DNA of 64,000 nucleotides from Paenibacillus lupini (GCF_011761355.1 NZ_JAASRW010000009.1:124001-188000), one strand, 5' to 3'. Counted from the stretch's first letter, positions 16,776 through 26,186 are shown. Notes: generated by a model from the letters alone, not told the origin. Made by a program: numbers and translations.

Positions 16776-17495
16776 GTGTCTATGCGACGTACCACCGACA
16801 AACCGCTTTACTTACAGGTCATGAGCGTACTGAAAGAACATATTCTTCACGGGAAGTATCCGGTCGGCACGCTGCTTCCTTCCGAGCCGCAGTTAGAAGC
16901 TGAATTTAACGTCAGCAAAATTACGGTGCGCGCCGCGATTAAGGAGCTGGCGCAGGACGGATATGTAGAGAAAGGAAGCGGTAAAGGCACGAAGGTCATC
17001 CGCAATACTTCCATCTCGAAGCTGTCCAAGCTGAAGCGGTTTACCGAAGTGCTTGTAGAAGAAGGATACCGTATTCAGAAGGAGCTGTTGTCCGCAGAAG
17101 TCGTGCCTACAGAGGAAGACTCCATCCCGTGGCAATTGTTCGGCGATACTTGTGTGAAGATCGAGCGACTCTATCGGCTGAACGGCAAGCCCTACATCTA
17201 TTTCAATCATTACTTAACGAGCAAGGTGTCTGGTATCGAAACTGCCGGCTTGAACGACCAGTCGTTATATGGTTTGCTCGAAGAAAGCCAAGTCACACTC
17301 GAGAAGTACCGTGACGAATTTTCCGTTTGCGGAAGCGCGCCGGAACGCGTAATGGAGGCGCTAGGTCTCGAAGTGGGGAGACTGCTGCTAAAGCGTTCGC
17401 GCTACTCCTTCGCTGGGAATGGCGAGCCGGTTGAATACAGTGAAGGGTTCTACGATACGGACCAGCATCATTACATTATCAATTACGATGTGTGA
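16776..17495 (+). CDS. GntR-family transcriptional regulator (UTRA domain)
   Basis: A 239-residue HutC-type regulator. Residues 5-70 form the winged helix (LYLQVMSVLKEHILHGKYP, then LPSEPQLEAEFNVSKITVRA), and residues 95-235 form a UTRA ligand-binding domain. Such domains bind sugar phosphates or amino sugars and release operators on binding. GTG 16776 is favoured by AAAGGTAGG eight bases upstream. As last gene of the five-gene operon it probably represses its own transcription at the palindromes 12709-12722 and 12758-12771. The effector may be a pathway intermediate. Confidence 0.88.
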   Translation: MSMRRTTDKPLYLQVMSVLKEHILHGKYPVGTLLPSEPQLEAEFNVSKITVRAAIKELAQDGYVEKGSGKGTKVIRNTSISKLSKLKRFTEVLVEEGYRIQKELLSAEVVPTEEDSIPWQLFGDTCVKIERLYRLNGKPYIYFNHYLTSKVSGIETAGLNDQSLYGLLEESQVTLEKYRDEFSVCGSAPERVMEALGLEVGRLLLKRSRYSFAGNGEPVEYSEGFYDTDQHHYIINYDV

Positions 17496-17498
17496 GAC

Positions 17499-17528
17499 AA
17501 CTCCCTCTCTCCCGAGAGGGAGTTTATT
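17499..17528 (+). terminator. Hairpin ending the five-gene operon
   Basis: A perfect 11-bp stem (AACTCCCTCTC/GAGAGGGAGTT) with tetraloop TCCC is followed by a short weak T stretch (TTATTGT). It probably terminates or attenuates transcription before the sensor kinase gene. Confidence 0.7.
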
Positions 17529-17597
17529 GTAGCTTAATTGCTCAGAATAAATCGTATAAGGAATGAATTTTCCTAAAATGGAGGTCGAATCGACGGC

Positions 17598-19361
17598 ATG
17601 AACGGCTGGTTTAGAAGATCGCTGAAGCGCAAAATCACGTTCCTGCTCCTCATTTCGATTTTGCTGCCGCTATTATCATTAGGCTTGTTTTCCTACTTTA
17701 TTGCATCCAACATAACGGAAGAAAAAGTGAAAGCATCAGGTATGAGCATCATGCGACAGATGGGCTCAAACCTTGAGTTTTTCATGCGCGACATCGAGAA
17801 CAGCTCTTTATTCCTCATCGGTAACAAAGATGTTCAGATGTATTTGAACGTTTCCGAGAAAGAAGCAAACCTGCGACAGAACCGTATGACTGAATTTCTA
17901 TCGAACCTGATGTATTCCAAGAACTATGTATCGGATATTACGATTTATCCCGCCAGCCAGGCGCTGCCTGTGTCCAATACGACGATCTTTAAGGTCAGCG
18001 TGCCAGATATTACAATCTCTGAACCGGATTATTACGTCGATCACCCTTACTGGTGGACATCGCTTTATCCCATTCACACGGCGGCGGGCAAGAAGAACAT
18101 CCTCTCTCTTATCCGTCCGATCCGTAACGTGAATACGTTCCAATATCTAGGAAAACTTGTCATTAGTCTCGACGAAAGCATGGTGGCGAAGACGCTTAAG
18201 AAATCAGGTATCGGCGATAATGGCTTTATGCTGCTCATCGATGGGAATGGAAATGTCCTGTCGGGATCCTTGTCTCCACTTCCGAGTACAATCGCAGACA
18301 TCTTGCCAGAGATGCCTTCCGTAGACGGAACGGCAGGCTCTATCAACTATGGTACCGGAGGGGATAAAAAGACGGTGCTATACCGGAAGCTTCCTGAAGC
18401 CGGCTGGACACTGATTGGTGTCATCCCTTTCGCAGACTACAAGTCGCAGAACCGCTACGTGCTCACGCTTACCGCCGCGGCAGTTGGCGTATCGCTACTG
18501 GCCATCGTTGTGCTTGTTGTGTTCTTTGTCCAACGGCTCACCAGGCCGCTTCGTATGCTGACGAATTTCCTGAACAACACCGACCCGGAAGAGCCCATGC
18601 GTTTGTATCCGGTCGAATCCATGGATGAGGTTGGCCAGCTTGTACGAAGCTACAACAAGCTAAGTGGTAAAATCGAGGCGCTCACTGACCAAGTAAAGCT
18701 AACCGAAGCCATGAAGACGGAAGCGGATATGCAGGCTCTGCAGGCGCAGATCAACCCCCACTTCCTATACAATACACTCTCATCCATCCATTGGATGGCG
18801 CTCATGAATCAGGATCATCAAACAGCCGATATGGTCGGTAACTTAAGTGATTTCCTTCGCTTTAGCCTTAACAAAGGAGCACAATTTACATCCGTTGAGC
18901 AAGAGATCGCTCATGTGCGCCATTACGCGAACATTCAAGCGATCCGCTATCCGGATCAGTTCGACATCGTATTCGCGATTGATTCCCAGTTGTATCGCAA
19001 GAAGATTCTGAAGCTGCTGCTGCAACCCCTAATAGAGAACGCGCTCGTCCATGGCTTGCACAAGAAACCAGGGAAAGGGGCGATCAGCGTACACGCGAGT
19101 CTGCAGGGATCTCTCATGACATTCACTGTAGAAGATTCTGGCGCGGGCATCGCTGCGGACAAGCTGGCGCACATCCGTACCCGGCTTAATGAACCGGAAG
19201 AGGTACGCGGTGAGTCCAAAGATCATTACGGACTTCGGAATGTAAATTTGAGGCTGCTGCTTCATTACGGCGCTGATGCGGGACTGAAAATTGAAAGCAC
19301 AGAGGGCGTTGGAACGATCGTTTCGTTCTCGCTGCCGGTAACGGAGGAATCAATAGCATGA
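17598..19361 (+). CDS. YesM-like sensor histidine kinase
   Basis: A 587-residue membrane kinase. A transmembrane helix near 12-36 (KITFLLLISILLPLLSLGLF) and a second near 292-315 bracket a large extracellular sensor domain. A HAMP region follows (RLTRPLRMLTNFL). The His_kinase motif LQAQINPHFLYNTLSSI has H388 as phospho-acceptor. The C-terminus is a HATPase domain with N-box LLQPLIENALVHGL and G-box DHYGLRNVNLRL. This is the YesM/LytS-type layout that senses extracellular sugars in Paenibacillaceae. Its stop overlaps the YesN-like gene start (ATGA). It likely controls the adjacent importer. Confidence 0.92.
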   Translation: MNGWFRRSLKRKITFLLLISILLPLLSLGLFSYFIASNITEEKVKASGMSIMRQMGSNLEFFMRDIENSSLFLIGNKDVQMYLNVSEKEANLRQNRMTEFLSNLMYSKNYVSDITIYPASQALPVSNTTIFKVSVPDITISEPDYYVDHPYWWTSLYPIHTAAGKKNILSLIRPIRNVNTFQYLGKLVISLDESMVAKTLKKSGIGDNGFMLLIDGNGNVLSGSLSPLPSTIADILPEMPSVDGTAGSINYGTGGDKKTVLYRKLPEAGWTLIGVIPFADYKSQNRYVLTLTAAAVGVSLLAIVVLVVFFVQRLTRPLRMLTNFLNNTDPEEPMRLYPVESMDEVGQLVRSYNKLSGKIEALTDQVKLTEAMKTEADMQALQAQINPHFLYNTLSSIHWMALMNQDHQTADMVGNLSDFLRFSLNKGAQFTSVEQEIAHVRHYANIQAIRYPDQFDIVFAIDSQLYRKKILKLLLQPLIENALVHGLHKKPGKGAISVHASLQGSLMTFTVEDSGAGIAADKLAHIRTRLNEPEEVRGESKDHYGLRNVNLRLLLHYGADAGLKIESTEGVGTIVSFSLPVTEESIA

Positions 19362-20908
19362 AAATAATGATTGTAGACGACGAGGTCATCATACGAAACG
19401 GATTAAGCACCGTTATCAATTGGGAGGAACTCGGGTTCAAGCTTCTCCCGCCTGCCGCTTCCGCAGAGGAAGCATTGGCCAGGTTTCCAGATGAACAGCC
19501 TAACATTGTCCTGTCTGACATTCAGATGACGGGTATGAATGGTATCAATCTGGCAGCCGAAATCAAGATGAAATGGCCGGATACAGAAATTATTATTTTG
19601 ACCGGCTTCGATATGTTCTCTTATGCCCAGCAGGCGATCCGCGAAGGCGTGAGCGATTATTTGCTGAAGTCGAGCCGCCCCGAAGAAATCATCAGGGCGG
19701 CGATGAAGGCAAAGCAGAGGCTGCAGGTACGATGGGAGTCCATTAAGAAGGAAAGCCGCGGCCGTTCGGCGTTCCGTGATCGCCTGCTTGAGAGTCTGAC
19801 CCGGGAAGGGACACTGAGTGATCAATCCGTCGAATCGGCCAGCGAGCTGCTGCCGCATCTTGGGCTTGAGGAGCCGCCCTTGTCTCTGCAGGTATTGCTA
19901 TTAGCAGCGAGTGGTTGGGGAGGGCGGCCGGATGATTCTTCGCTTGCACATTTTGCCGTCGCCAATATCGTACAGGAGATATTGCCCTGCGAGACACTCC
20001 TGCATAAGGATCGCGTTCTCGTTGTCATGAATAACAAGGCTGGTGAGACTGTCGATAAGCTGGAGAAAGAGCTTGGAAGAGTCAGCCGGAAACTCAAGTG
20101 CAAGCTCTACGTGGCTGTTGGTTCAACAGTGGGATCAATCGAGGAGCTGAGGCGTTCTTTCAAAGAAGCGGAGCATGCGTTCACCTACCGTTCCATTTCG
20201 AGCACGAACGAAGACACGTTTATCCGCTACGAGCTCGTGAAGGATCGGACAGGCGGTAAGAGGGTCTGTTCGGAAGAGGAGGAAGCGAGGTTTATCGCTA
20301 TTGCTAAATCCGGAAGCATTATCGATCTGCGGCATTGGGTCGACGAAACGATAGCTGCGCAGCTGTCCGATCCCGAAGTGACGCCAGACTCTCTGCAAGC
20401 TTACTTGAACTCCATCGTTCTGTCGGGACACCGCTTTCTGGAGAGGGTCACTGCAACGGTTGGTGAACCGCCGCCTGTAGCAGAACCGCTGCGCCCAGAT
20501 GTGCTTAATCAGTCGGAAAATTCGTATGTAGTGCTGTTCCGTTTGCTGAACTCGATCATGGACCTGTACAGAGAAACGATGTCGGGCGATCGAGTATCTT
20601 ATATCAAAAGAGCAATTACATACATTAGAGACCATTTGGACAGAAACTTAACGCTGCAGCAAGTAGCGAAGCATGTGCATTTGAATCCGAACCATTTCAG
20701 CGAAGTATTCAAGCGGGAGACCGGGTTTACCTATATCGAATTTGTGACCAAGGAACGGATCTCCCGCGCGAAGGAACTGCTGGACAGTACTCCAATCAAG
20801 ATCAGTGATATCGCCGGGCGGGTCGGTTACGAGGACGTGAAGTATTTCGGTCAATTATTTAAGAAGGCGACCGGCCAGACACCGTCCGAATATCGCAATA
20901 AGACCTGA
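19358..20908 (+). CDS. YesN-like response regulator with AraC DNA-binding domain
   Basis: A 516-residue regulator. The N-terminal receiver domain has D7/D8, phospho-acceptor D54 in VLSDIQMTGMNG, T82 in ILTGFD and a conserved K. The central 150-400 region is the variable linker typical of YesN proteins. The final about 100 residues form two AraC helix-turn-helices (LTLQQVAKHVHLNPNHFSEV and ISDIAGRVGYEDVKYFGQLF). It is translationally coupled to the kinase by an ATGA overlap. It would activate the importer promoter between 20909 and 21033. Confidence 0.92.
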   Translation: MKIMIVDDEVIIRNGLSTVINWEELGFKLLPPAASAEEALARFPDEQPNIVLSDIQMTGMNGINLAAEIKMKWPDTEIIILTGFDMFSYAQQAIREGVSDYLLKSSRPEEIIRAAMKAKQRLQVRWESIKKESRGRSAFRDRLLESLTREGTLSDQSVESASELLPHLGLEEPPLSLQVLLLAASGWGGRPDDSSLAHFAVANIVQEILPCETLLHKDRVLVVMNNKAGETVDKLEKELGRVSRKLKCKLYVAVGSTVGSIEELRRSFKEAEHAFTYRSISSTNEDTFIRYELVKDRTGGKRVCSEEEEARFIAIAKSGSIIDLRHWVDETIAAQLSDPEVTPDSLQAYLNSIVLSGHRFLERVTATVGEPPPVAEPLRPDVLNQSENSYVVLFRLLNSIMDLYRETMSGDRVSYIKRAITYIRDHLDRNLTLQQVAKHVHLNPNHFSEVFKRETGFTYIEFVTKERISRAKELLDSTPIKISDIAGRVGYEDVKYFGQLFKKATGQTPSEYRNKT

Positions 20909-20964
20909 TCGATGTCCCCCCATGACCTGAAGGGTGTCCCCTGCCTCTTCGCTACACCCAAGTC

Positions 20965-20979
20965 TATACTGAAAGTATA
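20965..20979. promoter_or_regulatory. Inverted repeat in the importer promoter region
   Basis: TATACT-GAA-AGTATA is a 6+3+6 inverted repeat about 55 bases before the binding-protein start. A TATACT hexamer (20976-20981) could be a -10 box without a good -35, as expected of an activator-dependent promoter. Confidence 0.4.
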
Positions 20980-21033
20980 CTAACGCAGCACATTGCTAGA
21001 CGATTATGAACTTCAATCAGGGGGGATTTTCCG

Positions 21034-22347
21034 ATGAATAAGAAGCTTTCCATTGTGGCGACATCGCTCGTCACCACATCAATCCTACTGGCTGCCTGCG
21101 GCAGCAACGGCGATACTAATTCCAACAGCAATGGCAAAGAGAAAGTAATGCTTTCGCTTTGGCACAACTATACAGGCGATGATCAACGTGCTCAAACGAT
21201 GCGTGCAATCATCGAGCAATATCAGAAGGATCACCCGGAAGTCGAGCTTGATGTTCAGGCGATTCCACCAGACGGCTATCGCACTCGCTTGAAAACGGTT
21301 GCAGCTGCTAACGAAATGCCGGACCTGTTCGTTATGTGGCCAGGTGTCATGACGAAGGAATTCCAATCAGGCAACCTGCTCCAACCGATTAACGAGCTAC
21401 TGGACAGCAAGAAGGAATGGAAAGATGGATTCCTGCCAGGCTCCTTTGACGGCTTCTCGATTGGCGAGGACATCTTCAGTGCACCAATTGCATTGTCCCC
21501 AACTTCCATTCTGTACTACAACAAATCCATTCTCGAAGAGAACGGTCTGCAGCCTCCAAAAACTTGGGATGAGCTCATGAATGCTGTTACCGTGCTGAAA
21601 GAAAAGAAAATCACGCCAATCGCGCTTGGCAACAAAGCGGCATGGCTCGCACAATCTAGTATTTTCAGCTCATTGGCTGACCGCGTGACGGGTACGGAAT
21701 GGTTCCTGAAAGCAGCGGCGCAAGACGGCGCGAAATTTACGGATCCAGAGTTCGTAGAGGCGCTCACTTACCTTCAAGATCTGGGTAAAGCTGGCGCGTT
21801 CCAAGACGGCTTCAACTCCATCGATAATACGCAGATGGAACAATATTTCGCTCAAGGTAAAGCAGCTATGATGATCGACGGCGGCTGGGCATTGACGAAC
21901 CTGGCGGCTTCGGCCTCGAAGGAAACGCTTGAGCAAATGGGCGCGACTGTACTGCCTTCCATCCCTGGCGGCAAAGGGGATCCTAATACGATCTCTGGTG
22001 TGGTTGGAACGGGTATCGGCATGAGCTCGAAAGTAAAAGATGCGAAGAAGCAGGCTGCATATGACCTCATGTATGCGATGGCTGGTCCGGATGCTCAAAA
22101 ACGCGTGCTGGAAAGCAATCAGCTCGTCAGCTACAAGGTTGATCTTGATAAAACGAAGGTTACACCAATCTTCGCCGAAGTGTATGATCTCGTGAACAGC
22201 GTTACCACTACTCCTGTCTATGATGGTGTCATGTCTTCCGCAGTAGCCGATGAACTGAACAACGGTCTGCAGGATCTGCTTATGGGCGGCAAGCCGGAAG
22301 AGATCGCGAAGAAGGTCCAGGCTGCACAAGAAAAAGAAGCAAAGTAA
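21034..22347 (+). CDS. ABC transporter sugar-binding lipoprotein
   Basis: A 437-residue family 1 extracellular solute-binding protein. The N-terminal signal ends in the lipobox LLAACGSN with C22 as lipidated cysteine. A Ser/Asn/Gly linker follows, then SLWHNYTGDDQRAQTMRAII and the YYNKSILEENGLQPPKTWDE hallmark of oligosaccharide-binding proteins. It captures an oligosaccharide at the outer face of the membrane for the two permeases downstream. GGGGGGATTTTCCG precedes the ATG. No ATPase is encoded nearby; as usual in this group, a shared MsmX-type ATPase would energise it. Confidence 0.93.
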   Translation: MNKKLSIVATSLVTTSILLAACGSNGDTNSNSNGKEKVMLSLWHNYTGDDQRAQTMRAIIEQYQKDHPEVELDVQAIPPDGYRTRLKTVAAANEMPDLFVMWPGVMTKEFQSGNLLQPINELLDSKKEWKDGFLPGSFDGFSIGEDIFSAPIALSPTSILYYNKSILEENGLQPPKTWDELMNAVTVLKEKKITPIALGNKAAWLAQSSIFSSLADRVTGTEWFLKAAAQDGAKFTDPEFVEALTYLQDLGKAGAFQDGFNSIDNTQMEQYFAQGKAAMMIDGGWALTNLAASASKETLEQMGATVLPSIPGGKGDPNTISGVVGTGIGMSSKVKDAKKQAAYDLMYAMAGPDAQKRVLESNQLVSYKVDLDKTKVTPIFAEVYDLVNSVTTTPVYDGVMSSAVADELNNGLQDLLMGGKPEEIAKKVQAAQEKEAK

Positions 22348-22371
22348 TTACCACACTACAATATACGGGGT

Positions 22372-22404
22372 CCGTTCTTCCTCACGCTGTACGGGGGCGA
22401 ACGG
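22372..22404 (+). other. Hairpin between binding-protein and permease genes
   Basis: CCGTTC pairs with GAACGG across a GC-rich loop, with no T run after it. Such intercistronic stems often stabilise the upstream message so that the binding protein is made in excess of the permeases; that role is inference. Confidence 0.4.
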
Positions 22405-22442
22405 ATTACCGTTCTACTAGCAATTGAAATGGAGGGGGCGTT

Positions 22443-23318
22443 ATGACGTCTACTGTACGTACTAGAAGATTTATCGTTATTGGTCTTCTCCCTGCGCTGC
22501 TGTTATTCTCTTTCTTTGTCATCATCCCGATTATCTGGTCTGCTTATTACGGTTTCTTCGATTGGAAGGGAATCGGCACTGCGAAATTCATCGGCTTCGA
22601 TAACTATTCAGAGATTATTCATGACGAAGTGTTCTGGCGTTCATTAAAGAACAACATGCTTGTTGTCGCCGCATCCGTATTTGGCCAAGTGCCGATTGCA
22701 CTCGTGCTTGCGCTTTTGCTGCTCAAAAACTCTTGGATTCATAAATTCATCCGTACCGCTGTTTTCATGCCGATGGTATTATCGTCGGTTGTTGTCGGCA
22801 TTATCTGGGGTTATATTTATCACCCGGAAATCGGTATTCTTAACTTCCTGCTAGACAGCCTTGGACTTGAATCCTGGAAGCGCCAATGGCTTGGCGATCC
22901 GGCCGTCTCGATGTATTCGCTTATGGTTCCAATCATCTGGAACTACATTGGTCCGTATTTGATTATGTTCATAGCCGCTCTTCACAATATTCCGAGCGAG
23001 ATGGACGACGCAGCAAAAATCGATGGAGCTAAAGGCTCCCGCAAATTGTTCTCTTTAACCTTGCCATTAATATGGGATACGATCAAGGTCGCGGTAGTTC
23101 TGTGTATTTCCGGCAGTCTCAAGTCATTTGACTTGATCTATATCATGACCGGAGGCGGACCTGCCCATTCGACTGAACTGCTCGCATCTTATATGTACAA
23201 TAATACATTTGCAATTTACCGTTTCGGTTACGGCAGCGCGGTATCAACCGCGATTATTATCATCAGTCTGTTCTTGATCGCCGGCAGCCAATATCTTATG
23301 AAATCGAAAAATCGTTAA
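22443..23318 (+). CDS. Sugar ABC transporter permease (MalF/LacF-type)
   Basis: A 291-residue inner-membrane protein with six hydrophobic segments. It has the permease EAA-like loop MDDAAKIDGAKGSRKLFSL before the last helices, where the ATPase docks. The N-terminal FFDWKGIGTAKFIGFDNYSE is typical of the MalF/LacF half of CUT1 importers. GGAGGGGG precedes the ATG. It forms a heterodimer with the next gene product and lies 13 bases upstream of it. Confidence 0.93.
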   Translation: MTSTVRTRRFIVIGLLPALLLFSFFVIIPIIWSAYYGFFDWKGIGTAKFIGFDNYSEIIHDEVFWRSLKNNMLVVAASVFGQVPIALVLALLLLKNSWIHKFIRTAVFMPMVLSSVVVGIIWGYIYHPEIGILNFLLDSLGLESWKRQWLGDPAVSMYSLMVPIIWNYIGPYLIMFIAALHNIPSEMDDAAKIDGAKGSRKLFSLTLPLIWDTIKVAVVLCISGSLKSFDLIYIMTGGGPAHSTELLASYMYNNTFAIYRFGYGSAVSTAIIIISLFLIAGSQYLMKSKNR

Positions 23319-23330
23319 GGGGGACCTCGC

Positions 23331-24158
23331 ATGCTGCAACGCCGTTTTTCAAGCGGACTCGCGAATGGTCTGATGACCCTTTACGCGCTTGTCACGCTTT
23401 ATCCGCTGTTCTGGTTGTTCACTAGTGCATTCAAGTCGAACGAAGAGTTTTATTCCCGTCCGTTCCAGCTGCCAACAACCTGGCACTGGGACAGCTTCTC
23501 CCGCGCGTGGAAAGTATCCGATATGGGAACGAGTATGTTCAACTCCATTATCGTAACTGGAGCTTCGCTTGTGCTTACCCTAATAATCGGCGCGCTGGCC
23601 GCGTACATTTTGTCCCGGTTCCAGTTTCGCCTCAAACTAGCTGTCATGGGCTTATTCCTGCTAGGCATGCTCATTCCGGTTCACAGCACGCTTGTACCGC
23701 TGTTTATCGTTATGAATAAGATTGATCTACTCAACACGTACGGTGCACTTATATTCCCGTATGTCGCATTCGAACTGCCAATTGCAATCTTTATCATCCA
23801 GGCGTATATGAACACGTTTCCGAAAGAAATCGAAGAAGCGGCTCATCTCGACGGCATGGGATACTGGGGTACTTTCCTGAAAATCATGCTTCCGCTGTCC
23901 GCTCCTGCATTATCAACGGTGGGCATTCTGGCGCTCCTGCGGTTCTGGAATGACTTCTCATTCGCGCTCGTATTTATCAGTAAACCAGAGCTAAAAACTT
24001 TGCCGCTTAGCTTATCACAGTTTGCAACAGGATATATGACCGATTACGAACTGACGATGGCTGCACTAACCATCGCGGTAATACCAACCATTATCCTCTA
24101 CTTGATTTTCCAACGTTCGATTATGCAGGGTATGGTCGCTGGCGCTGTAAAAGGTTAA
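23331..24158 (+). CDS. Carbohydrate ABC transporter permease (MalG/LacG-type)
   Basis: A 275-residue six-helix permease of the CUT1 MalG type. The cytoplasmic coupling loop is KEIEEAAHLDGMGYWGTFLK, and the C-terminus ends FQRSIMQGMVAGAVKG, as in this half of the importer. GGGGGA lies eight bases before the ATG. It partners the preceding permease and the shared ATPase. The GH20 gene follows after 66 bases. Confidence 0.93.
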   Translation: MLQRRFSSGLANGLMTLYALVTLYPLFWLFTSAFKSNEEFYSRPFQLPTTWHWDSFSRAWKVSDMGTSMFNSIIVTGASLVLTLIIGALAAYILSRFQFRLKLAVMGLFLLGMLIPVHSTLVPLFIVMNKIDLLNTYGALIFPYVAFELPIAIFIIQAYMNTFPKEIEEAAHLDGMGYWGTFLKIMLPLSAPALSTVGILALLRFWNDFSFALVFISKPELKTLPLSLSQFATGYMTDYELTMAALTIAVIPTIILYLIFQRSIMQGMVAGAVKG

Positions 24159-24224
24159 AGCCTAACTAGAGTCCGTGCCTACGTGGTATGGGCTCTAGAT
24201 TCATATTCGGGGAGGAGTATTCCT

Positions 24225-26171
24225 ATGAAATTGTGTTTCGAAGGCGAACTGGAGGAGTTGCTGCCTGGCATTCAGGCTATCGTTCCGGAACTCGGCATAA
24301 CGCTTGAGCTTGCGCGTACACTCGATGAGGATGAAGGATTAACGGTAGTCGTCGGCAGCTCTTCAGACGGCCTAGAAGTTAAATACGAACCAGACGCAGG
24401 GAAAGCTTATATCCGTTACGAGCGAAGACATCAATTTTATCGAGGACTTGGCCTGATTGTGCAGCACGCACGTAAGGGTGAACCACTGACGCGTTTCGAG
24501 AAGCAGCAATTCGATACAATTGGACCGATGTTCGATTTATCCCGTAACGGGGTACTGACCGTGGACGCGTTCAAGACGATGCTGAACCGAATGGCGCTAA
24601 TGGGTCTTAATACGGTCATGCTGTACATGGAAGATACTTATGCGATTGAGGGCGAGCCCTACTTTGGCTATATGCGCGGGCGGTACTCCGCAGAGGAATT
24701 GAAAGCCATTGACGACTACGCTGACATGCTTGGTATCGAAGCTTTCCCAAGCATTCAGACGCTTGCACATCTAGAGGAATTCCTGAAGTGGGAGCCTGTG
24801 AAAGGATACAAGGATACGAAAGGCGCGCTTCTCGTCGGCGACAATCAAGTAGACCTGCTGGTCGAGCGCATGATCCATTCTGCTTCGGCGCCGTTCCGCA
24901 GCCGCAAAATTCATATCGGTATGGACGAGGCAGAAGAGCTTGGACGCGGCAAATATTTGGACCGCTTCGGCTTTGACGACCGGATCGACATCATGACCGG
25001 GCATCTGAACAAAGTGCTCGATGTTACACGCCGCCATGGGTTGAAGGCTATGATGTGGAGCGATATGTTCTTAAAACTTGCAGTCGGCAATACGGGCACG
25101 GAAAGCGATTATTACAATACGAATACGAAAATTCCCGAAGAGATGGCACGCCGGATTCCGAAAGACGTGGATATGGTGTACTGGGATTATGTCCATATGG
25201 AGCAGGAGCACTATGAGGGTGTTATTGCTAATCACCGCCCGCTTGGCTGCAACCTTGTGTTTGCTGGGGCGGTGTGGATCTTCAATACATTTGGTGTTAA
25301 TTACGGCATGTCGCTGAACGCGTCTAATGTCGCGCTTCAAACCTGTAAACGCGAAGGCATACGCGAGGCGTACGCGACGATGTGGGGCGATGATGGCAAC
25401 GAAGGCAATCCATTCGCGGCGCTGCTTGGTCTGCAGCTCTACGCGGAGCATGCCTATTCAGAGGAACAACCAGAATGGAGTATCGTTGCTGAACGAGCAA
25501 AATTCTGTACCGGCATCGACGCAGATGCTTACTTGCTACTGAAGGACTTGGACGAAGTGCCCGGATCTGAACCTGACAACCGGAAACAAAGCAATCCTTC
25601 GAAGTTTCTGCTTTACCAAGACGCCTTGCTTGGTCTGTTTGACTGTCAGATCGACGGCTTACCGTTAAATGCGCATTATGCGGCGCTTGAAGAGAAATTG
25701 AGCGATGCGAGGGTCAAAGACGCTGCGCTGGATTGGATCTTTGAAGTTCCGCAGAAGCTATGCGCAGTATTGAAGCACAAGAGTGAATTAGGCTTACTGC
25801 TGAAACACGCTTACGATACAGCGGATATAGCTGCGCTGCGGCATTTGGCGACTGAGGTAATTCCTGTTATCGCAGCAGCGGTTGACGAACTCCGCGTCGC
25901 TCACCGCACGCAATGGCTTAAGATGTTCAAGCCATTCGGTTGGGAAGTGCTCGATATTCGTTACGGCGGCGTCATCAATAGGCTCAATACCGCATCAGTC
26001 CGTCTGCTTGCCTTCGCGAACAATGAAATTGACCGGATCGAAGAATTGGAGCAGGAGCGGCTGCCATTCAGCACCGTCAATCGTTTCAACGGCAGAGGAG
26101 TTGGCTGGAGCAGTCATTATTACCGGATGGCAAGCCCGAATGTCTTCTTCCACGTCATGAATCCTTTCTAA
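24225..26171 (+). CDS. GH20 beta-N-acetylhexosaminidase, cytoplasmic
   Basis: A 648-residue protein from ATG 24225, with GGGGAGGAG upstream; an in-frame GTG at 24183 lacks a site. The family 20 catalytic motif HIGMDEAEELG carries the Asp-Glu pair D234/E235. In GH20 the Asp orients the 2-acetamido group as internal nucleophile and the Glu is the acid. The barrel start FDLSRNGVLTVDAFKTMLNR and MLYMEDTY support the fold. There is no signal peptide, so it trims oligosaccharides after uptake by the adjacent importer. It removes terminal beta-linked GlcNAc or GalNAc. The long C-terminal helical region (about 430-648) is not catalytic. Confidence 0.88.
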   Translation: MKLCFEGELEELLPGIQAIVPELGITLELARTLDEDEGLTVVVGSSSDGLEVKYEPDAGKAYIRYERRHQFYRGLGLIVQHARKGEPLTRFEKQQFDTIGPMFDLSRNGVLTVDAFKTMLNRMALMGLNTVMLYMEDTYAIEGEPYFGYMRGRYSAEELKAIDDYADMLGIEAFPSIQTLAHLEEFLKWEPVKGYKDTKGALLVGDNQVDLLVERMIHSASAPFRSRKIHIGMDEAEELGRGKYLDRFGFDDRIDIMTGHLNKVLDVTRRHGLKAMMWSDMFLKLAVGNTGTESDYYNTNTKIPEEMARRIPKDVDMVYWDYVHMEQEHYEGVIANHRPLGCNLVFAGAVWIFNTFGVNYGMSLNASNVALQTCKREGIREAYATMWGDDGNEGNPFAALLGLQLYAEHAYSEEQPEWSIVAERAKFCTGIDADAYLLLKDLDEVPGSEPDNRKQSNPSKFLLYQDALLGLFDCQIDGLPLNAHYAALEEKLSDARVKDAALDWIFEVPQKLCAVLKHKSELGLLLKHAYDTADIAALRHLATEVIPVIAAAVDELRVAHRTQWLKMFKPFGWEVLDIRYGGVINRLNTASVRLLAFANNEIDRIEELEQERLPFSTVNRFNGRGVGWSSHYYRMASPNVFFHVMNPF

Positions 26172-26186
26172 TTCAAGTTATTTCAT

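Noticed and set aside
21670-22329. 219-codon open frame on the minus strand
   Set aside because: Antisense to the sugar-binding lipoprotein, with shadow-like composition and no start site.
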